From Paenibacillus_AB hodogayensis (GTDB lineage Bacteria; Bacillota; Bacilli; Paenibacillales; NBRC-103111): a stretch of DNA of 64,000 nucleotides. Shown here one piece after another: positions 27,916 to 37,650 of this stretch (position 1 is the stretch's first letter; each line of letters starts with the position of its first letter). The notes under the pieces were generated by a model. That model did not search any database, had not been told where the DNA came from, and saw only the letters and a program-made list of their open reading frames with translations. Where the stretch lies: positions 868,001 through 932,000 of the forward strand of contig NZ_BAAAYO010000010.1 of NCBI RefSeq assembly GCF_039536325.1. Direction: 5' to 3'. Made by a program: the position numbers and the translations under genes.

Positions 27916-30053
27916 CGGATTACCACCTCCTGGTACAAGGAATACACGAAATGGACCAGCTCGCCGCTCAAGCTGATGAAGATGAACAGCAGCGTGCTCA
28001 TGACGGCCAGCGCCAGCAAGGAAAAGACGATGTTCAGCACCGCTTCTCCGACGCTATAGTTTTGAATGCCCTGCACCATCCAGAAAAACAACAGCGCTGT
28101 CCAGCCGACCAGACCGATCTGCAGGAAGCCGAATATAGCCTGCTCGCTCAGCGTCAGGATATGGGACAGCAGCGTGAGCGGGATGCCGACGATGATGACC
28201 GGGAACAGCGCGTACGCGCTGCCGTTGAACACATCCCGCAGCCGCCCTTCGCCGCGCATGAGCGAGCTGACTAGAAAGTTGGAGATCACCCAGCCGATCC
28301 ACAGTGCGGCAAACTGCGCTGCGAGCGGCCCGAGCTTCACGCCCGTATAAACGGCCGGATTGAAGACAAAGCTCGTATCGGCCTTGACGAAGGAGAAGGA
28401 AGCGATCGCCGCCCCGCCGATGAGCAGGCTGCTCGTCAAACTGGCCTTGTTCTCGTGGCGGATGGCGTGGAAACCCTCGATCGGTTGCTTGATCAAATAT
28501 CCCGTGTGCCTAAGCTGCGTCAGCAGAGGGCGCCGGAACCGGAACCAGGCGGCAAGCTTGCCTCGGTAGGCCCATTTGCGACTCAGCCGCTCGACCGCGA
28601 AGAGCAGCAGGGCGACGGCGACGGCACTATTCATCAGCAGCGCGAAATGGCGCTGGAACCAGACGAGCCGCGTCTGCCAGAACGAGTCGGAGTAGCCTTG
28701 ACCGATGCCGGCCTTGTAGAACAGTTGTTCCGCTTCCGCGAAGTTTTCCTTCTTATAAGCCGCTTTGGCCAGCCCGATCAACGCCGGCGTATAGAAGGCG
28801 TCAAGCCGGACGACCTCTCGCCACAGCGGCTCGCTTTCCTCGTAACGCCCTTCCTGGGTCAGCTTGTTGGCCTGATGGACCAGAGCTCCGAACTCGGTCG
28901 GCACGAGCCGCTGGATCAGGTTGTTGACGTTGTCCAGCACGAGCAGCTCGCCCTTGGACGTGGCGGCGATGGCCGAGGCGCTTTTGACCAGACCGAGCTT
29001 GGACGTGGCGGCGATTTCGCGGCTTCCCCAGAAAAACAGCAGGTTGCCGTTCTCGTCGTACTGGCTGATCGTCCCGAGCAGAGCGTCGACGACGGTCATG
29101 TTGCCGTCCGTGTCCACTGCGATGTCCTGGAGCTGCGGCACCGAATTGCGGTCTGCCCACCAGGCGACCTCGCCGTAGCTGGCTTCCTTGGAGGCCACGA
29201 ACTCGCCGCGCGTCTCCAGCTGGTTCTGACCGGCGATGTTCAGCTTCTTGACCTGATCGGTCTTGATGTCCTTCGTCACCGTATAGACGAAGCCGTTGCG
29301 GTCGATCGCCGTATTGACGATCGCTCCCGGCAGCTTGCTCAGCTCTCTGCGGTACATCTCGCGGGTATAGAAGAAGCGCTTGAACGAATCGAACAGCGAG
29401 AACGCCACCTTGTTCGCGCCGAAGAAGTTCTGGAAGCTGCCCTCCGGGTCGAGCTGCAGGAGCCCCTGGAACGCTCCCAGCGTCGTAATGTACAGAAACC
29501 CGCGCTTGTCGACGACCAGCTTCGTCGGCTCGTACTTGAACGATGCGGGCAAATAGCCCGAGGACGGCCGCTTGTACTCGCGCAGCAGCTTGCCCTCGCC
29601 GTCCAGCTTCACGACCCGCTGGTTGCCGGTATCCGCGACGTACAGGTCCCCCTGCGCGTCGACGAACAGGCCGTTCGGCCGGCTCAAAGGACTTTCCTTG
29701 ACATCCAGAGCCCGCACGAACCGGCCCCGCTCGTCAAGCTGCACGATCCGGTTGTTGCCGGTATCGGCGATATAAATCTGATCCCGGCCGTCGACGAACA
29801 GATCCTGCGGCTGGTTGAGCGAAGCGGCGAACGCCGGGTCGCGGCTCTCCGCTCCGGCTCCCCCCGTCAGATCGAGCCCGAGGACGTCGACCGGCTTATA
29901 GGCGGACTGGATTTGCACCAATTGGCCGTACCCGTCCTTGTAGTACGTCGTGTAAGGTGTAAAGGCGCCTGCCTGCCGGACGTCCGCCGCTCCCGCAAGC
30001 AGCGCCGCCAGCACAAGCATGATTGTCGGACGAAGCCACCGCCGCCTGTTCAC
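27912..30053 (-). CDS. NHL-repeat and Yip1-type membrane protein
   Basis: 713 residues from a GTG start with GGGGAGG 8 bases upstream; the longer frame reaching 30737 lies antisense or overlaps the permease and is rejected. Order: signal peptide (about 1-28); NHL beta-propeller repeats (LNQPQDLFVDGRDQIYIADT and LSRPNGLFVDAQGDLYVADT units); a TPR-like helical stretch (VHQANKLTQEGRYEESEPLW); then a C-terminal Yip1-type region with five membrane segments (about 510-713). Role unknown. It is wedged between the two permease pairs and coupled to DUF5696, so it may be an accessory sensor or scaffold of the transporter. Confidence 0.75.
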   Translation of the reverse strand: MNRRRWLRPTIMLVLAALLAGAADVRQAGAFTPYTTYYKDGYGQLVQIQSAYKPVDVLGLDLTGGAGAESRDPAFAASLNQPQDLFVDGRDQIYIADTGNNRIVQLDERGRFVRALDVKESPLSRPNGLFVDAQGDLYVADTGNQRVVKLDGEGKLLREYKRPSSGYLPASFKYEPTKLVVDKRGFLYITTLGAFQGLLQLDPEGSFQNFFGANKVAFSLFDSFKRFFYTREMYRRELSKLPGAIVNTAIDRNGFVYTVTKDIKTDQVKKLNIAGQNQLETRGEFVASKEASYGEVAWWADRNSVPQLQDIAVDTDGNMTVVDALLGTISQYDENGNLLFFWGSREIAATSKLGLVKSASAIAATSKGELLVLDNVNNLIQRLVPTEFGALVHQANKLTQEGRYEESEPLWREVVRLDAFYTPALIGLAKAAYKKENFAEAEQLFYKAGIGQGYSDSFWQTRLVWFQRHFALLMNSAVAVALLLFAVERLSRKWAYRGKLAAWFRFRRPLLTQLRHTGYLIKQPIEGFHAIRHENKASLTSSLLIGGAAIASFSFVKADTSFVFNPAVYTGVKLGPLAAQFAALWIGWVISNFLVSSLMRGEGRLRDVFNGSAYALFPVIIVGIPLTLLSHILTLSEQAIFGFLQIGLVGWTALLFFWMVQGIQNYSVGEAVLNIVFSLLALAVMSTLLFIFISLSGELVHFVYSLYQEVVIR

Positions 30054-30073
30054 TGATGCGTCCTCCCCTTCGG

Positions 30074-30922
30074 TCATTTGATGCCGGAATGCGCCATCGT
30101 ATCGATTACTTTCCCTTGCAGAACTACGAAAAAAATCAGGTTCGGCACCAGAATGATCAGTGCCGCCACCGCCGCGGCGCCTTGACGCGCCACGTTGTTG
30201 GCCAAATTGTTGGTCAGCGTGGAGAGGAAGAACGGGAACGTCTTCATCTCGTCGTCCTGCATGAAGAAGGTCGACGTCTCCATATTGCTCCACGAGCTCT
30301 GGAACGCCAGGATCGCCACCGTCGCCACGGCCGGCATGCAGATCGGCACGACAATGCGCAGGAAGACGACGAATTCGTTCGCTCCGTCGAGCCGCACCGA
30401 TTCGAGCAGGGCGTCGGGAATCTGCTCCATGAACTGCTTGAGCAGAAACACCCCGACGGGCAGGGCAAGCATCGGCAGGATGTGTCCCCAGTACGTATTC
30501 ATCAGGCCCAGACCGCTGACGACGAGATAGCGCGGAATTTGCACGACCTCGGGAGCGAACATGAGCATCAGCACGATCGTCGAGAAGACGAAGGCTCGGC
30601 CCGGGAATACGTGCTTGGCGAGCGCGTAGGCGCACAGCGCGCTGGCCGCTGTCGTAAGGACGACGGTCGCCAGCGAAATGCTGATGCTGTTGAACAAATA
30701 CCGCGACAGCGGAATAATCGAGTTCGACGTCACCCACAGCAGCTCGATAAAATTTTGCACGGTCGGTTCTCGCACGAGAAAGTTCGGAGGATAAACGAAC
30801 AACTCGTGGTACGGCTTGAATGCGTGGTTGAATATATACAAGATCGGCAGCAGCATCAATATGGCAAACAGCACCATGGATACCGTCAGCGCAATCCGCG
30901 AAAGACGGAACGCTTTTCTCAC
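30074..30922 (-). CDS. Carbohydrate ABC transporter permease, MalG type (first pair)
   Basis: 282 residues, six membrane segments, EAA loop IPDALLESVRLDGANEFVVFLRIVVPICMPA. GTG start overlapping the stop of the partner gene by four bases, with GGAGGGG upstream. Pairs with the MalF-type subunit before it and receives ligand from the 990-residue binding protein. Confidence 0.9.
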   Translation of the reverse strand: MRKAFRLSRIALTVSMVLFAILMLLPILYIFNHAFKPYHELFVYPPNFLVREPTVQNFIELLWVTSNSIIPLSRYLFNSISISLATVVLTTAASALCAYALAKHVFPGRAFVFSTIVLMLMFAPEVVQIPRYLVVSGLGLMNTYWGHILPMLALPVGVFLLKQFMEQIPDALLESVRLDGANEFVVFLRIVVPICMPAVATVAILAFQSSWSNMETSTFFMQDDEMKTFPFFLSTLTNNLANNVARQGAAAVAALIILVPNLIFFVVLQGKVIDTMAHSGIK

Positions 30923-31821
30923 GCCTGCCCCTCCTTCGATCCGAACAATTTCCAGCTCAGCCGGTTGGACGCGTACATGAGCACCAGAAGGAATACGGAA
31001 ATCGCCGCCGCATAACCCATCTCGAAGCGGACAAAGCCATAGTCGTGTATATGGTTGACGATCAAATGGCCGGCGTACTCCGGCGTCGGGTTTTTACCCG
31101 ACAGCTCTACCCCGATCGCCCCTGTCTTGAACGTCGTGACGATGGCCATAACGGCGCCGAACAGCATTTGCGGCTTCATCGACGGAATCGTAATATACCA
31201 TACCTCCTGCAGCCGGCTGCGGATACCGTCGATTTTGCCGGCCTCATACAGCGTAGGGTCGACGTTGAGAATGCCGGCCAGCATCGCCAGAAAGCCGACG
31301 CCCATGCTCGACCACAACGTAACGACGACCATCGAGTTCATCAGCAGCTTCGGATCGGTGACCCACAGCTTCGGAATGTCGATGATGCCCTGATTCAGCA
31401 GGAAGCTGTTCAGATAGCCGATCCGGTCGCCGGACAGCATCGGCAGCCAGATGATCGTCATGGCGATGCCGACTGTCAGCGACGGGGTGTACATCGCCAG
31501 CGCGATCCATTTGCGCAGCCGCGAGCTGAGCAGCGAGATGAGCCAGGCGAGAGCAAAGGCGGCCACATAGCCGCCAGGCCCGACGATCAGTGCGAATTTG
31601 AACGTGTTCGGCAGAGCGTATTTCAAGAACAGCAAATCCTGCGACACCAAATACTGAAAGTTGCTCCAGCCGATAAACACCGGCCGCGAAACCGCATTGT
31701 AATACGTAAAGCTGAGACCGATGGCGGTCAGCACCGGCACGACGATAAAGGCGATGAAGCACAGCATGAACGGAGCGATGAACAGATAGGACGTCCGGTG
31801 CGACCACAGTCTACTCCACAT
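30919..31821 (-). CDS. Sugar ABC transporter permease, MalF type (first pair)
   Basis: 300 residues, six membrane segments, EAA motif (PTLYEAGKIDGIRSRLQEVWYITIPSMKPQM). The start overlaps the end of the binding-protein gene by 11 bases, so translation is coupled. Likely energised by the MsmX-like ATPase encoded at the head of this operon. Confidence 0.9.
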   Translation of the reverse strand: MWSRLWSHRTSYLFIAPFMLCFIAFIVVPVLTAIGLSFTYYNAVSRPVFIGWSNFQYLVSQDLLFLKYALPNTFKFALIVGPGGYVAAFALAWLISLLSSRLRKWIALAMYTPSLTVGIAMTIIWLPMLSGDRIGYLNSFLLNQGIIDIPKLWVTDPKLLMNSMVVVTLWSSMGVGFLAMLAGILNVDPTLYEAGKIDGIRSRLQEVWYITIPSMKPQMLFGAVMAIVTTFKTGAIGVELSGKNPTPEYAGHLIVNHIHDYGFVRFEMGYAAAISVFLLVLMYASNRLSWKLFGSKEGQA

Positions 31822-34783
31822 AGCGGTCGATCCCTTCCCACGGCCGGGCGATCACCGGCACGTCGAGCGGTTTCAGCCGGTTGCCCTCCTGATCGACGAA
31901 CCCGAATTCCTGCTGTTTCCTGCGCAGCTCCCGGTTAATGTCCCGCACCGCCTGCTCCAGCGACGCGCGGTAATTCGTCGTGCCGACGACGGTACGGATC
32001 CAGGCGTTGTTCGTCTCCCGCTCCAAGAAGTAGCCGCCGGGCACGTTGGGGATGTCCTTGTACCATTTCCATTGCGTCAAAATCACCTGTGCATCCTCTC
32101 TTTTCCAGGGAAGCCGGGTGAACGCCTCCACATTGGAGGTGTTCCACCGGAAGGCGACGCCGTTCACCGCCTCCATATCGGCCCCGTACTGCTGCTGGAC
32201 GTCGGCCGACAGCCACCATTTCAGAAACTGCCACGCCTGCTCCTTCTTGTTCGATTTCTCGAACACGACGCCGGTGCGTTGGCCGCCGCCGGCCCAGCGG
32301 GCGATCGTGCCGTCCTTCTGCCTGACCCCCGGCATAAGGGCGATTTTCCAGCGGTCGTTCAGCTCCGGCGCCGCCGCGGCCAGCTGCACGTACATGTTGT
32401 AGTCGGATATGCCGATCGGTATCGTCCCGTCGCGGAAATGCTGGTAGAAGCTCGGCACCTCGCGCTCGATCGCGTACGTATTGAACAGATCGGTCCACTG
32501 CTTGAAAGCTTTGAACGCCTCCGGCTGGTCCAAAGCCGTTTTCAGACCGTCCGGCTCATACAATTCCACATTATTCTGATAGAAAAACTGGGAAAATTGG
32601 CTCGGGTTCACGTAAAAATTCATATAGTTCTGCTGCAGCGTCGGCAAAATGTCGTAGACGTCCTCCCACGTTTGCGGAACGGCAATCCCGAGCTTCTTCA
32701 AAATGTCCTCGCGGTAAAACAATACCTGGAACGACTGCGTCTCCGGCACCCCGTAATAGCCTTCGTCGTAAAACAAAGGCAGCCACGAGCCGGGACTGAA
32801 GTTTTGGTACATTTGCGGGAAATCGGAAAAACCGGCCAAATTGTGCAAACTGCCGCGAATCGCCAAATCCACCGGCAAATCCTGAGTCAAGCCAAGCGCG
32901 ATATCCGGCTGCACGCCGGCCGCATTGGACATGAGCAGAAGCTCCGGATTGGCCATCAGATTCACTTTGACCTGTATGCCCGTATCCGGCGTGAATCGCT
33001 CGTCCGCCAGCTGCTGGAGCTGATCGACGTAGTCTCTGCCCCGCTGCACCCAAACGTTCAGCTTGCTGTCGTCCAGCTTCGTGATGCTGTCCCGGCTGTC
33101 GAACGAATAGAAAAAGTTCGCCAGCCCGCCCCACGCCCGGCTCCACAGCGAAGCCTCCATGGCGGGAAGCGCTCCGTCTCCGGGGGCGATATAAATTTCG
33201 TCGAGCTGCAGCGACTGCTTGAGCAGCGTTTCGATGAAGGTGCCGAATTTGTCGCGCATCGCGGAAATTTCCTTGACGTTGTAGGGGATCTCCTCCGGCT
33301 TGCGCAGCAGCGAACGGATGTCTTTGGCCGCCGTATCGAGCCCTTGGCTGATCGAGTCCTTGTTGCCGTTCACTTGGACCGCCTGCGCGGCCAGCTGCTC
33401 CATTTGCTCAGCCGTCTTGGCGAGCTTATCCGTCAAGCCCGGAAAATCCTGCTCCATATTCCACGTCCGGTTGCGGTCGACAACCGCGCCGACGAGCGAG
33501 CGCAAATCCCAATCGATCGCGTCGAGCGTGCGCGAGATCGACTCGATCTCCGAAATGACCGGCTCGACCGGCGCATGGTTGACGGCCAGCGACAGCGTAT
33601 GCTTGCCTTTCGTCAAATAGACGAGATACGGCTTGCCGTCCGGCTGCTCCAGCACCCGTCCTTTCCAGCTGGCGGAATAAGGAAAGCCGTAGGCCAGAAA
33701 CTCGCGGAAAGGCACTTTCCCGTCAATCCGTACCGTGCGGAACGACGTTTTTTGCGAAACCGTGTTTTGCAGCGCCCGGAAGCCGATCTTGTAGGCTCCA
33801 TCCGCAGGCGCTTCGAACGACCATGTAATTTCCTGGTTTTGCTCGACCCAGCGAATGCCTCCGACTGTATTGTACGTAATCCGCCCTTTCGCGCGCGGCA
33901 CGGTGCGCGGATTACGGTCCGAGAACAGCTTGATGGCCGTGTCGTTTTTGCTTTCGAACTCCTCGGCCTGAATCGTCAGCGTCGGCGCTTGCGCCGGCGG
34001 CGATTTCGGATACGACGCGGATACTTCCTCGTATGAAGCGATGCGCTCCCTCGGAGCGAGCTGGATCTGCTCGATCGCCACGGGCTCGGCACCGGCCAGA
34101 CGAAGCGTGTGGCTCCCCTTGGCGAAGTGCCATTGCAGCGGCTCGGCGTAAGCGCCGGAGGAATCGAGCAGCGCCCTCGTGCCCCACGTCGACACGTCCT
34201 TCGAGCGCGGGCGGATCTGGTCGCCGTCGCTGTTCGTCACAATCGGACGCACGTCCTGCCACGTCCGGTACAGCGCCGTCGACGACGATTCGGCGAACGG
34301 TCTGTCGCCGTCCACCGTCACCTCCAGCAATACCGGGCCGGACGCGCTGCTGCCGGTCAGCGGTCGGTAAGCGAGACGTATTTCGTACAGCGCGCTTTCC
34401 GGCACGTCGAACTTGTATTCGACCCACCCTTTGCCTGCCGCTTTCCATACGAGCACGCGCGATTTCCCGTCGTAATCGCCGACCGCCAGCTGCGCGGGGT
34501 CCGACACGCCGGACGGCTGATCCGCCCGTACGGTGACCGTCGACGACGCGTTCCGTATGCCCTGCTTCTCCCATCCGGCGGCGGCCTCGGCGTAAGACGG
34601 CTCCACTCCCGGCAATGCCGGGTCGGCGGAAGCGGCGATTGCCGTCCGGCCGTTGTCCGGGGCGGCTGCGGTTGCCGCTGTCGGCGCCGCCGGGACGGAT
34701 TGAGCCGCCGCCGGGGGGGCGATGAGGCTTGCCAGCAGCGCGAAGCTGCCTATGTATTTCAACCACCGGGTGCTCGGGACCAA
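31811..34783 (-). CDS. Large extracellular solute-binding protein with N-terminal carbohydrate-binding-like domains
   Basis: About 990 residues, more than twice a normal sugar-binding protein. A TTG start at 34783 is preferred because AAGGGAG lies 10 bases upstream; an ATG at 34810 has no site. Signal peptide ending near PPAAAQS, no lipobox. Two galactose-binding-like beta-sandwich domains follow (YEIRLAYRPLTGSSASGPVL; YKIGFRALQNTVSQKTSFRT). A helical linker leads to the C-terminal binding-protein fold (from about residue 560; YGVPETQSFQVLFYREDILK, WAGGGQRTGVVFEKSNKKEQ). It probably captures an oligosaccharide at the cell surface for the adjacent permeases. Confidence 0.85.
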   Translation of the reverse strand: MVPSTRWLKYIGSFALLASLIAPPAAAQSVPAAPTAATAAAPDNGRTAIAASADPALPGVEPSYAEAAAGWEKQGIRNASSTVTVRADQPSGVSDPAQLAVGDYDGKSRVLVWKAAGKGWVEYKFDVPESALYEIRLAYRPLTGSSASGPVLLEVTVDGDRPFAESSSTALYRTWQDVRPIVTNSDGDQIRPRSKDVSTWGTRALLDSSGAYAEPLQWHFAKGSHTLRLAGAEPVAIEQIQLAPRERIASYEEVSASYPKSPPAQAPTLTIQAEEFESKNDTAIKLFSDRNPRTVPRAKGRITYNTVGGIRWVEQNQEITWSFEAPADGAYKIGFRALQNTVSQKTSFRTVRIDGKVPFREFLAYGFPYSASWKGRVLEQPDGKPYLVYLTKGKHTLSLAVNHAPVEPVISEIESISRTLDAIDWDLRSLVGAVVDRNRTWNMEQDFPGLTDKLAKTAEQMEQLAAQAVQVNGNKDSISQGLDTAAKDIRSLLRKPEEIPYNVKEISAMRDKFGTFIETLLKQSLQLDEIYIAPGDGALPAMEASLWSRAWGGLANFFYSFDSRDSITKLDDSKLNVWVQRGRDYVDQLQQLADERFTPDTGIQVKVNLMANPELLLMSNAAGVQPDIALGLTQDLPVDLAIRGSLHNLAGFSDFPQMYQNFSPGSWLPLFYDEGYYGVPETQSFQVLFYREDILKKLGIAVPQTWEDVYDILPTLQQNYMNFYVNPSQFSQFFYQNNVELYEPDGLKTALDQPEAFKAFKQWTDLFNTYAIEREVPSFYQHFRDGTIPIGISDYNMYVQLAAAAPELNDRWKIALMPGVRQKDGTIARWAGGGQRTGVVFEKSNKKEQAWQFLKWWLSADVQQQYGADMEAVNGVAFRWNTSNVEAFTRLPWKREDAQVILTQWKWYKDIPNVPGGYFLERETNNAWIRTVVGTTNYRASLEQAVRDINRELRRKQQEFGFVDQEGNRLKPLDVPVIARPWEGIDRYVE

Positions 34784-34814
34784 CTTGCCACCACTCCCTT
34801 TTACGGCCATCGTG

Positions 34815-35924
34815 CTATTCTGTGAAGCGTTCTCCGGTATCCGGATGGAAAAAATGCGCCTTCAGCATCTGTACGCCGAGCCGAACCGTTTCGTTTGCTT
34901 GGAAATGGACCGACGGATCGACGCGGGCGATAGCCAGCTGCTCCTGACCGATGTCCACGTACAAGTACCGGTCGGCGCCCATCAATTCGGTAAATTTGTA
35001 GGCGCCGGATACGACTGCCTCGGAGAACAGCGCCTCCAGATTGAGATGCTCCGGCCTGATGCCGAGTACGACCGTACGATCGACCTGCTTGTGCTTCCTC
35101 AAGGCGCCGGCATGCGCCTCATGGATCGGCAGCTTGAACCGCGATGTATGAAACTCCAGCCCCCCGAGCTTGTTGTCGAGAATGCGGCCGCGCACGAAAT
35201 TGATCTGCGGCGACCCGATGAAGCTGGCTACGAACATGTTGCTCGGCATCGAATAAATCCGCTCCGGCGAGTCGATCTGCTGGATGATGCCGTCCTTCAT
35301 TACGACGATCCGGTCAGCCATCGTCATCGCCTCGATCTGGTCGTGGGTGACGTAGATAAAGGTCGTCTCCAGCCGCTGGTGCAGCTTGATGATTTCCATC
35401 CGCATCGAAACCCGAAGCTTCGCGTCCAGATTCGACAGCGGCTCATCCATCAGGAACAGCTTCGGATTGCGCACGATCGCCCGGCCGAGAGCGACGCGCT
35501 GCCGCTGGCCGCCCGACAGGTGCCGCGGCTTGCGGTTCAGAAACGACTCGATTTCCAGAATGCGCGCGGCGTTTTTGACCGCCTGGTCGATCTCGTGTCT
35601 CGGCAGTTTCGCCATGCGCAGGCCGAACGCGATATTTTCGAATACGCTCATATTGGGGTACAGGGCGTAATTTTGAAACACCATCGAGATATCCCGCTGC
35701 TTGGGCGGCACGTTGTTGACGAGCCGGTCGCCGATGTAAAGCTCGCCCTCGGATATTTCCTCCAGGCCCGCGATCATCCGCAGCGTCGTGGACTTGCCGC
35801 ACCCCGAAGGGCCGACGAACACGATAAATTCCTTATCCTCGATGTCCATATGGAAGTCCTTGACCACTGCTTGCTTGTCTTTGCCGTATCGTTTGTACAG
35901 ATGATGAATGCGAATGCTCGCCAT
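34815..35924 (-). CDS. ABC transporter ATP-binding protein, MsmX/UgpC type
   Basis: 369 residues from the ATG at 35924 (GGGAGGG 5 bases upstream). Walker A GPSGCGKST, signature LSGGQRQRVALGRA, Walker B LFLMDEPLSNLD, H-loop YVTHDQIEA, and a C-terminal TOBE/OB regulatory region. Hydrolyses ATP for CUT1-type sugar transporters. MsmX proteins are known to serve several permeases; here it is the only ATPase for two permease pairs and three binding proteins. First gene of the run on this strand. Confidence 0.92.
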   Translation of the reverse strand: MASIRIHHLYKRYGKDKQAVVKDFHMDIEDKEFIVFVGPSGCGKSTTLRMIAGLEEISEGELYIGDRLVNNVPPKQRDISMVFQNYALYPNMSVFENIAFGLRMAKLPRHEIDQAVKNAARILEIESFLNRKPRHLSGGQRQRVALGRAIVRNPKLFLMDEPLSNLDAKLRVSMRMEIIKLHQRLETTFIYVTHDQIEAMTMADRIVVMKDGIIQQIDSPERIYSMPSNMFVASFIGSPQINFVRGRILDNKLGGLEFHTSRFKLPIHEAHAGALRKHKQVDRTVVLGIRPEHLNLEALFSEAVVSGAYKFTELMGADRYLYVDIGQEQLAIARVDPSVHFQANETVRLGVQMLKAHFFHPDTGERFTE

Positions 35925-36010
35925 ACGTCCCTCCCGGTCGCCAAAACTCGCTACGTCTACTTCGCCCTTCGCCGGCCGAACCGCTATCGCGGCCAACCCG
36001 GGGCAAACGC

Positions 36011-36070
36011 AAAAACGGAGGTGTCCGCAACGATCCCTTGTGTGAAAGGTTCGCTGGACAGCCTCCGTTT
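36011..36070 (-). terminator. Terminator of the aldo/keto reductase gene
   Basis: Very strong hairpin: AAACGGAGG and TGTCC arms pair with GGACA and CCTCCGTTT, and on the minus strand a T-run follows. It insulates the transporter operon from the reductase gene. Confidence 0.8.
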
Positions 36071-36162
36071 GAACGGTCGATCATGAAATTGGCATTGCCA
36101 TAGGCCGGCTGCTTCGCGCTGCGGCCGTAAGCCTTCCGCCGTGCTATGCGGGATGCGGCGGG

Positions 36163-37167
36163 TTACGCCTGCACCGGCACCTTGGGCGCATACAAGCTTT
36201 CCGTAATGCGGTCGATCTCTTGAAGCTCCTCGGGACTCAGTCGCGTATCCCAAGCATTGGCCGCTTCCGTCACCTGCTCCGGCTTGGAAGCGCCGAGGAT
36301 CGCCGACGTGATGCCGGGACGGCTAAGCACCCAAGCCAACGAATATTGCGCGAGCGTCAGCCCGCGGCGGTCGGCCAGCGTCTTTAGCGCTTCCGGCAGC
36401 GTCAGGCTGTGGCTCTTCTGAAGCAGCTGCTGCAGCCGCTTCTCGCCGGCCGCAAGGCGGGAGCCTTCCGGCGGGGTTTCCCCGGCGCGGTATTTGCCCG
36501 TCAGGATGCCTCTGCCGAGCGGGCTGTAGACGATCACCCCGACCTGCTCGGATTGGACGAACGGGATCAGCTCCTGCTCGATTTCCCGCGAGATCAGGCT
36601 GTATTCCGGCTGAATGCTCTCGAACCGGTGCAGCCGGTTCGCGGCGCTGATGCCGTGCGCCTTGGCGAGCTGCCAGGCTGCGAAGTTGGATGCTCCGATG
36701 TAGCGCACCTTGCCTTGGCGGACCAGATCGTCCAGCGCGCCGAGCGTCTCCTCGAGCGGCGTCTCCGGATCGAAGCGGTGCACCTGGTACAAGTCGATAT
36801 AGTCGGTTTTCAGCCGTCTCAGGCTGTTCTCGACCGCTTGAAAAATATGATAGCGGCTTTGGCCGGCATCGTTCACGCCCGGACCGACGCGTCCGTGCAC
36901 CTTGGTGGCCAGGACGATGCGGTGTCTCCGCTCCTTCAGCAAATTGCCGAGAATTTGCTCCGACTCGCCGATCGAATCGGGGTTGCCGAGATCGGCTCCT
37001 TTGCCGTATACGTCTGCCGTATCGATCAGATTGATGCCGCTGTCGAGAGCGGTGTCGAGCACTTTGGCCGAAGCCTGCTCGTCGATCCACCGACCGAATG
37101 CCATCGTTCCCAGACTCACCTCGGACACCTTCAAGCCCGTTCTTCCCAAACGCCGGTAATTAGCCAT
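36163..37167 (-). CDS. Aldo/keto reductase
   Basis: 334 residues of the AKR barrel family that reduces aldehydes with NADPH. Catalytic tetrad visible: D49, Y54 (NLIDTADVYG), K89 (LATKVHGR) and H130 (LYQVHRFD). NADPH-binding end includes SAILGASKPEQVTEAANA. Own promoter and terminator. Divergent from monooxygenase copy 4, across a shared regulatory region. In the known sulfoquinovose monooxygenase pathway an AKR reduces the aldehyde left after desulfonation, so a similar pairing is possible, but this rests on neighbourhood only. Confidence 0.9.
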   Translation of the reverse strand: MANYRRLGRTGLKVSEVSLGTMAFGRWIDEQASAKVLDTALDSGINLIDTADVYGKGADLGNPDSIGESEQILGNLLKERRHRIVLATKVHGRVGPGVNDAGQSRYHIFQAVENSLRRLKTDYIDLYQVHRFDPETPLEETLGALDDLVRQGKVRYIGASNFAAWQLAKAHGISAANRLHRFESIQPEYSLISREIEQELIPFVQSEQVGVIVYSPLGRGILTGKYRAGETPPEGSRLAAGEKRLQQLLQKSHSLTLPEALKTLADRRGLTLAQYSLAWVLSRPGITSAILGASKPEQVTEAANAWDTRLSPEELQEIDRITESLYAPKVPVQA

Positions 37168-37254
37168 GCTGGATATGCCTCCTCGGGTTTGCTATCGCTT
37201 TTTAAAACACACTAAGCCGATAGGTTTTTATTTAATTGGAGTTTATTGGGACTT

Positions 37255-37284
37255 ACTATAGCAAGCATTTCGCCTCGCTGTCAA
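37255..37284 (-). promoter_or_regulatory. Promoter of the aldo/keto reductase gene
   Basis: On the minus strand: -35 TTGACA (37279-37284), 18-base spacer, -10 TATAGT (37255-37260). The leader to the start codon is about 80 bases and AT-rich. Confidence 0.7.
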
Positions 37285-37563
37285 CCCATTATTTTGTTTG
37301 GTTTTCGCTGTTCTTGTCGTTTCGGGCGTCTTCGAAAAACCGCCATCCGGCGCATAAGATGTAAGTAAATCCGCGCTCCTCGGTTGCAGCATGTGCGCCA
37401 GATCGCAAATAATCTTTTGGAATGCCCATGAAGAGTATGTATGGTACTCGGGCTTGGGATAGTACAATGCCGGAGGGCCGATCTTGCGCATTCGCATTCG
37501 GAACCGTTCGGCGATAAACGCCGGTTTAATTCTGAATTCGTTCCGGTCGCCGAAAATGAGCGA
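37285..37563. other. Divergent spacer without a gene
   Basis: About 280 bases between the two divergent promoters. Open frames here on the minus strand lack ribosome binding sites and coding character. I see no repeat or structured element of note. Confidence 0.4.
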
Positions 37564-37592
37564 TTGACAGTAAAAAAAATCCATGCTATATT
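37564..37592 (+). promoter_or_regulatory. Strong promoter of monooxygenase copy 4
   Basis: -35 TTGACA (37564-37569), exactly 17 bases, -10 TATATT (37587-37592). Close to consensus. Start of transcription expected near 37599. Confidence 0.8.
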
Positions 37593-37613
37593 TCCACTAA
37601 ACATATCGGGATT

Positions 37614-37637
37614 TACGATATTCATTACGATATTCAT
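37614..37637 (+). repeat. Tandem 12-base direct repeat in the leader of copy 4
   Basis: TACGATATTCAT occurs twice with no gap (37614-37625 and 37626-37637), starting about 15 bases after the predicted transcription start. Such placement fits a repressor or activator binding site, or an anti-terminator element. Confidence 0.6.
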
Positions 37638-37650
37638 ACGTAAACCGGAC

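Noticed and set aside
30054..30737. N-terminal extension of the NHL/Yip1 frame to 941 codons
   Set aside because: The extension overlaps the permease gene in another frame. A GTG with GGGGAGG and a signal peptide fits at 30053.
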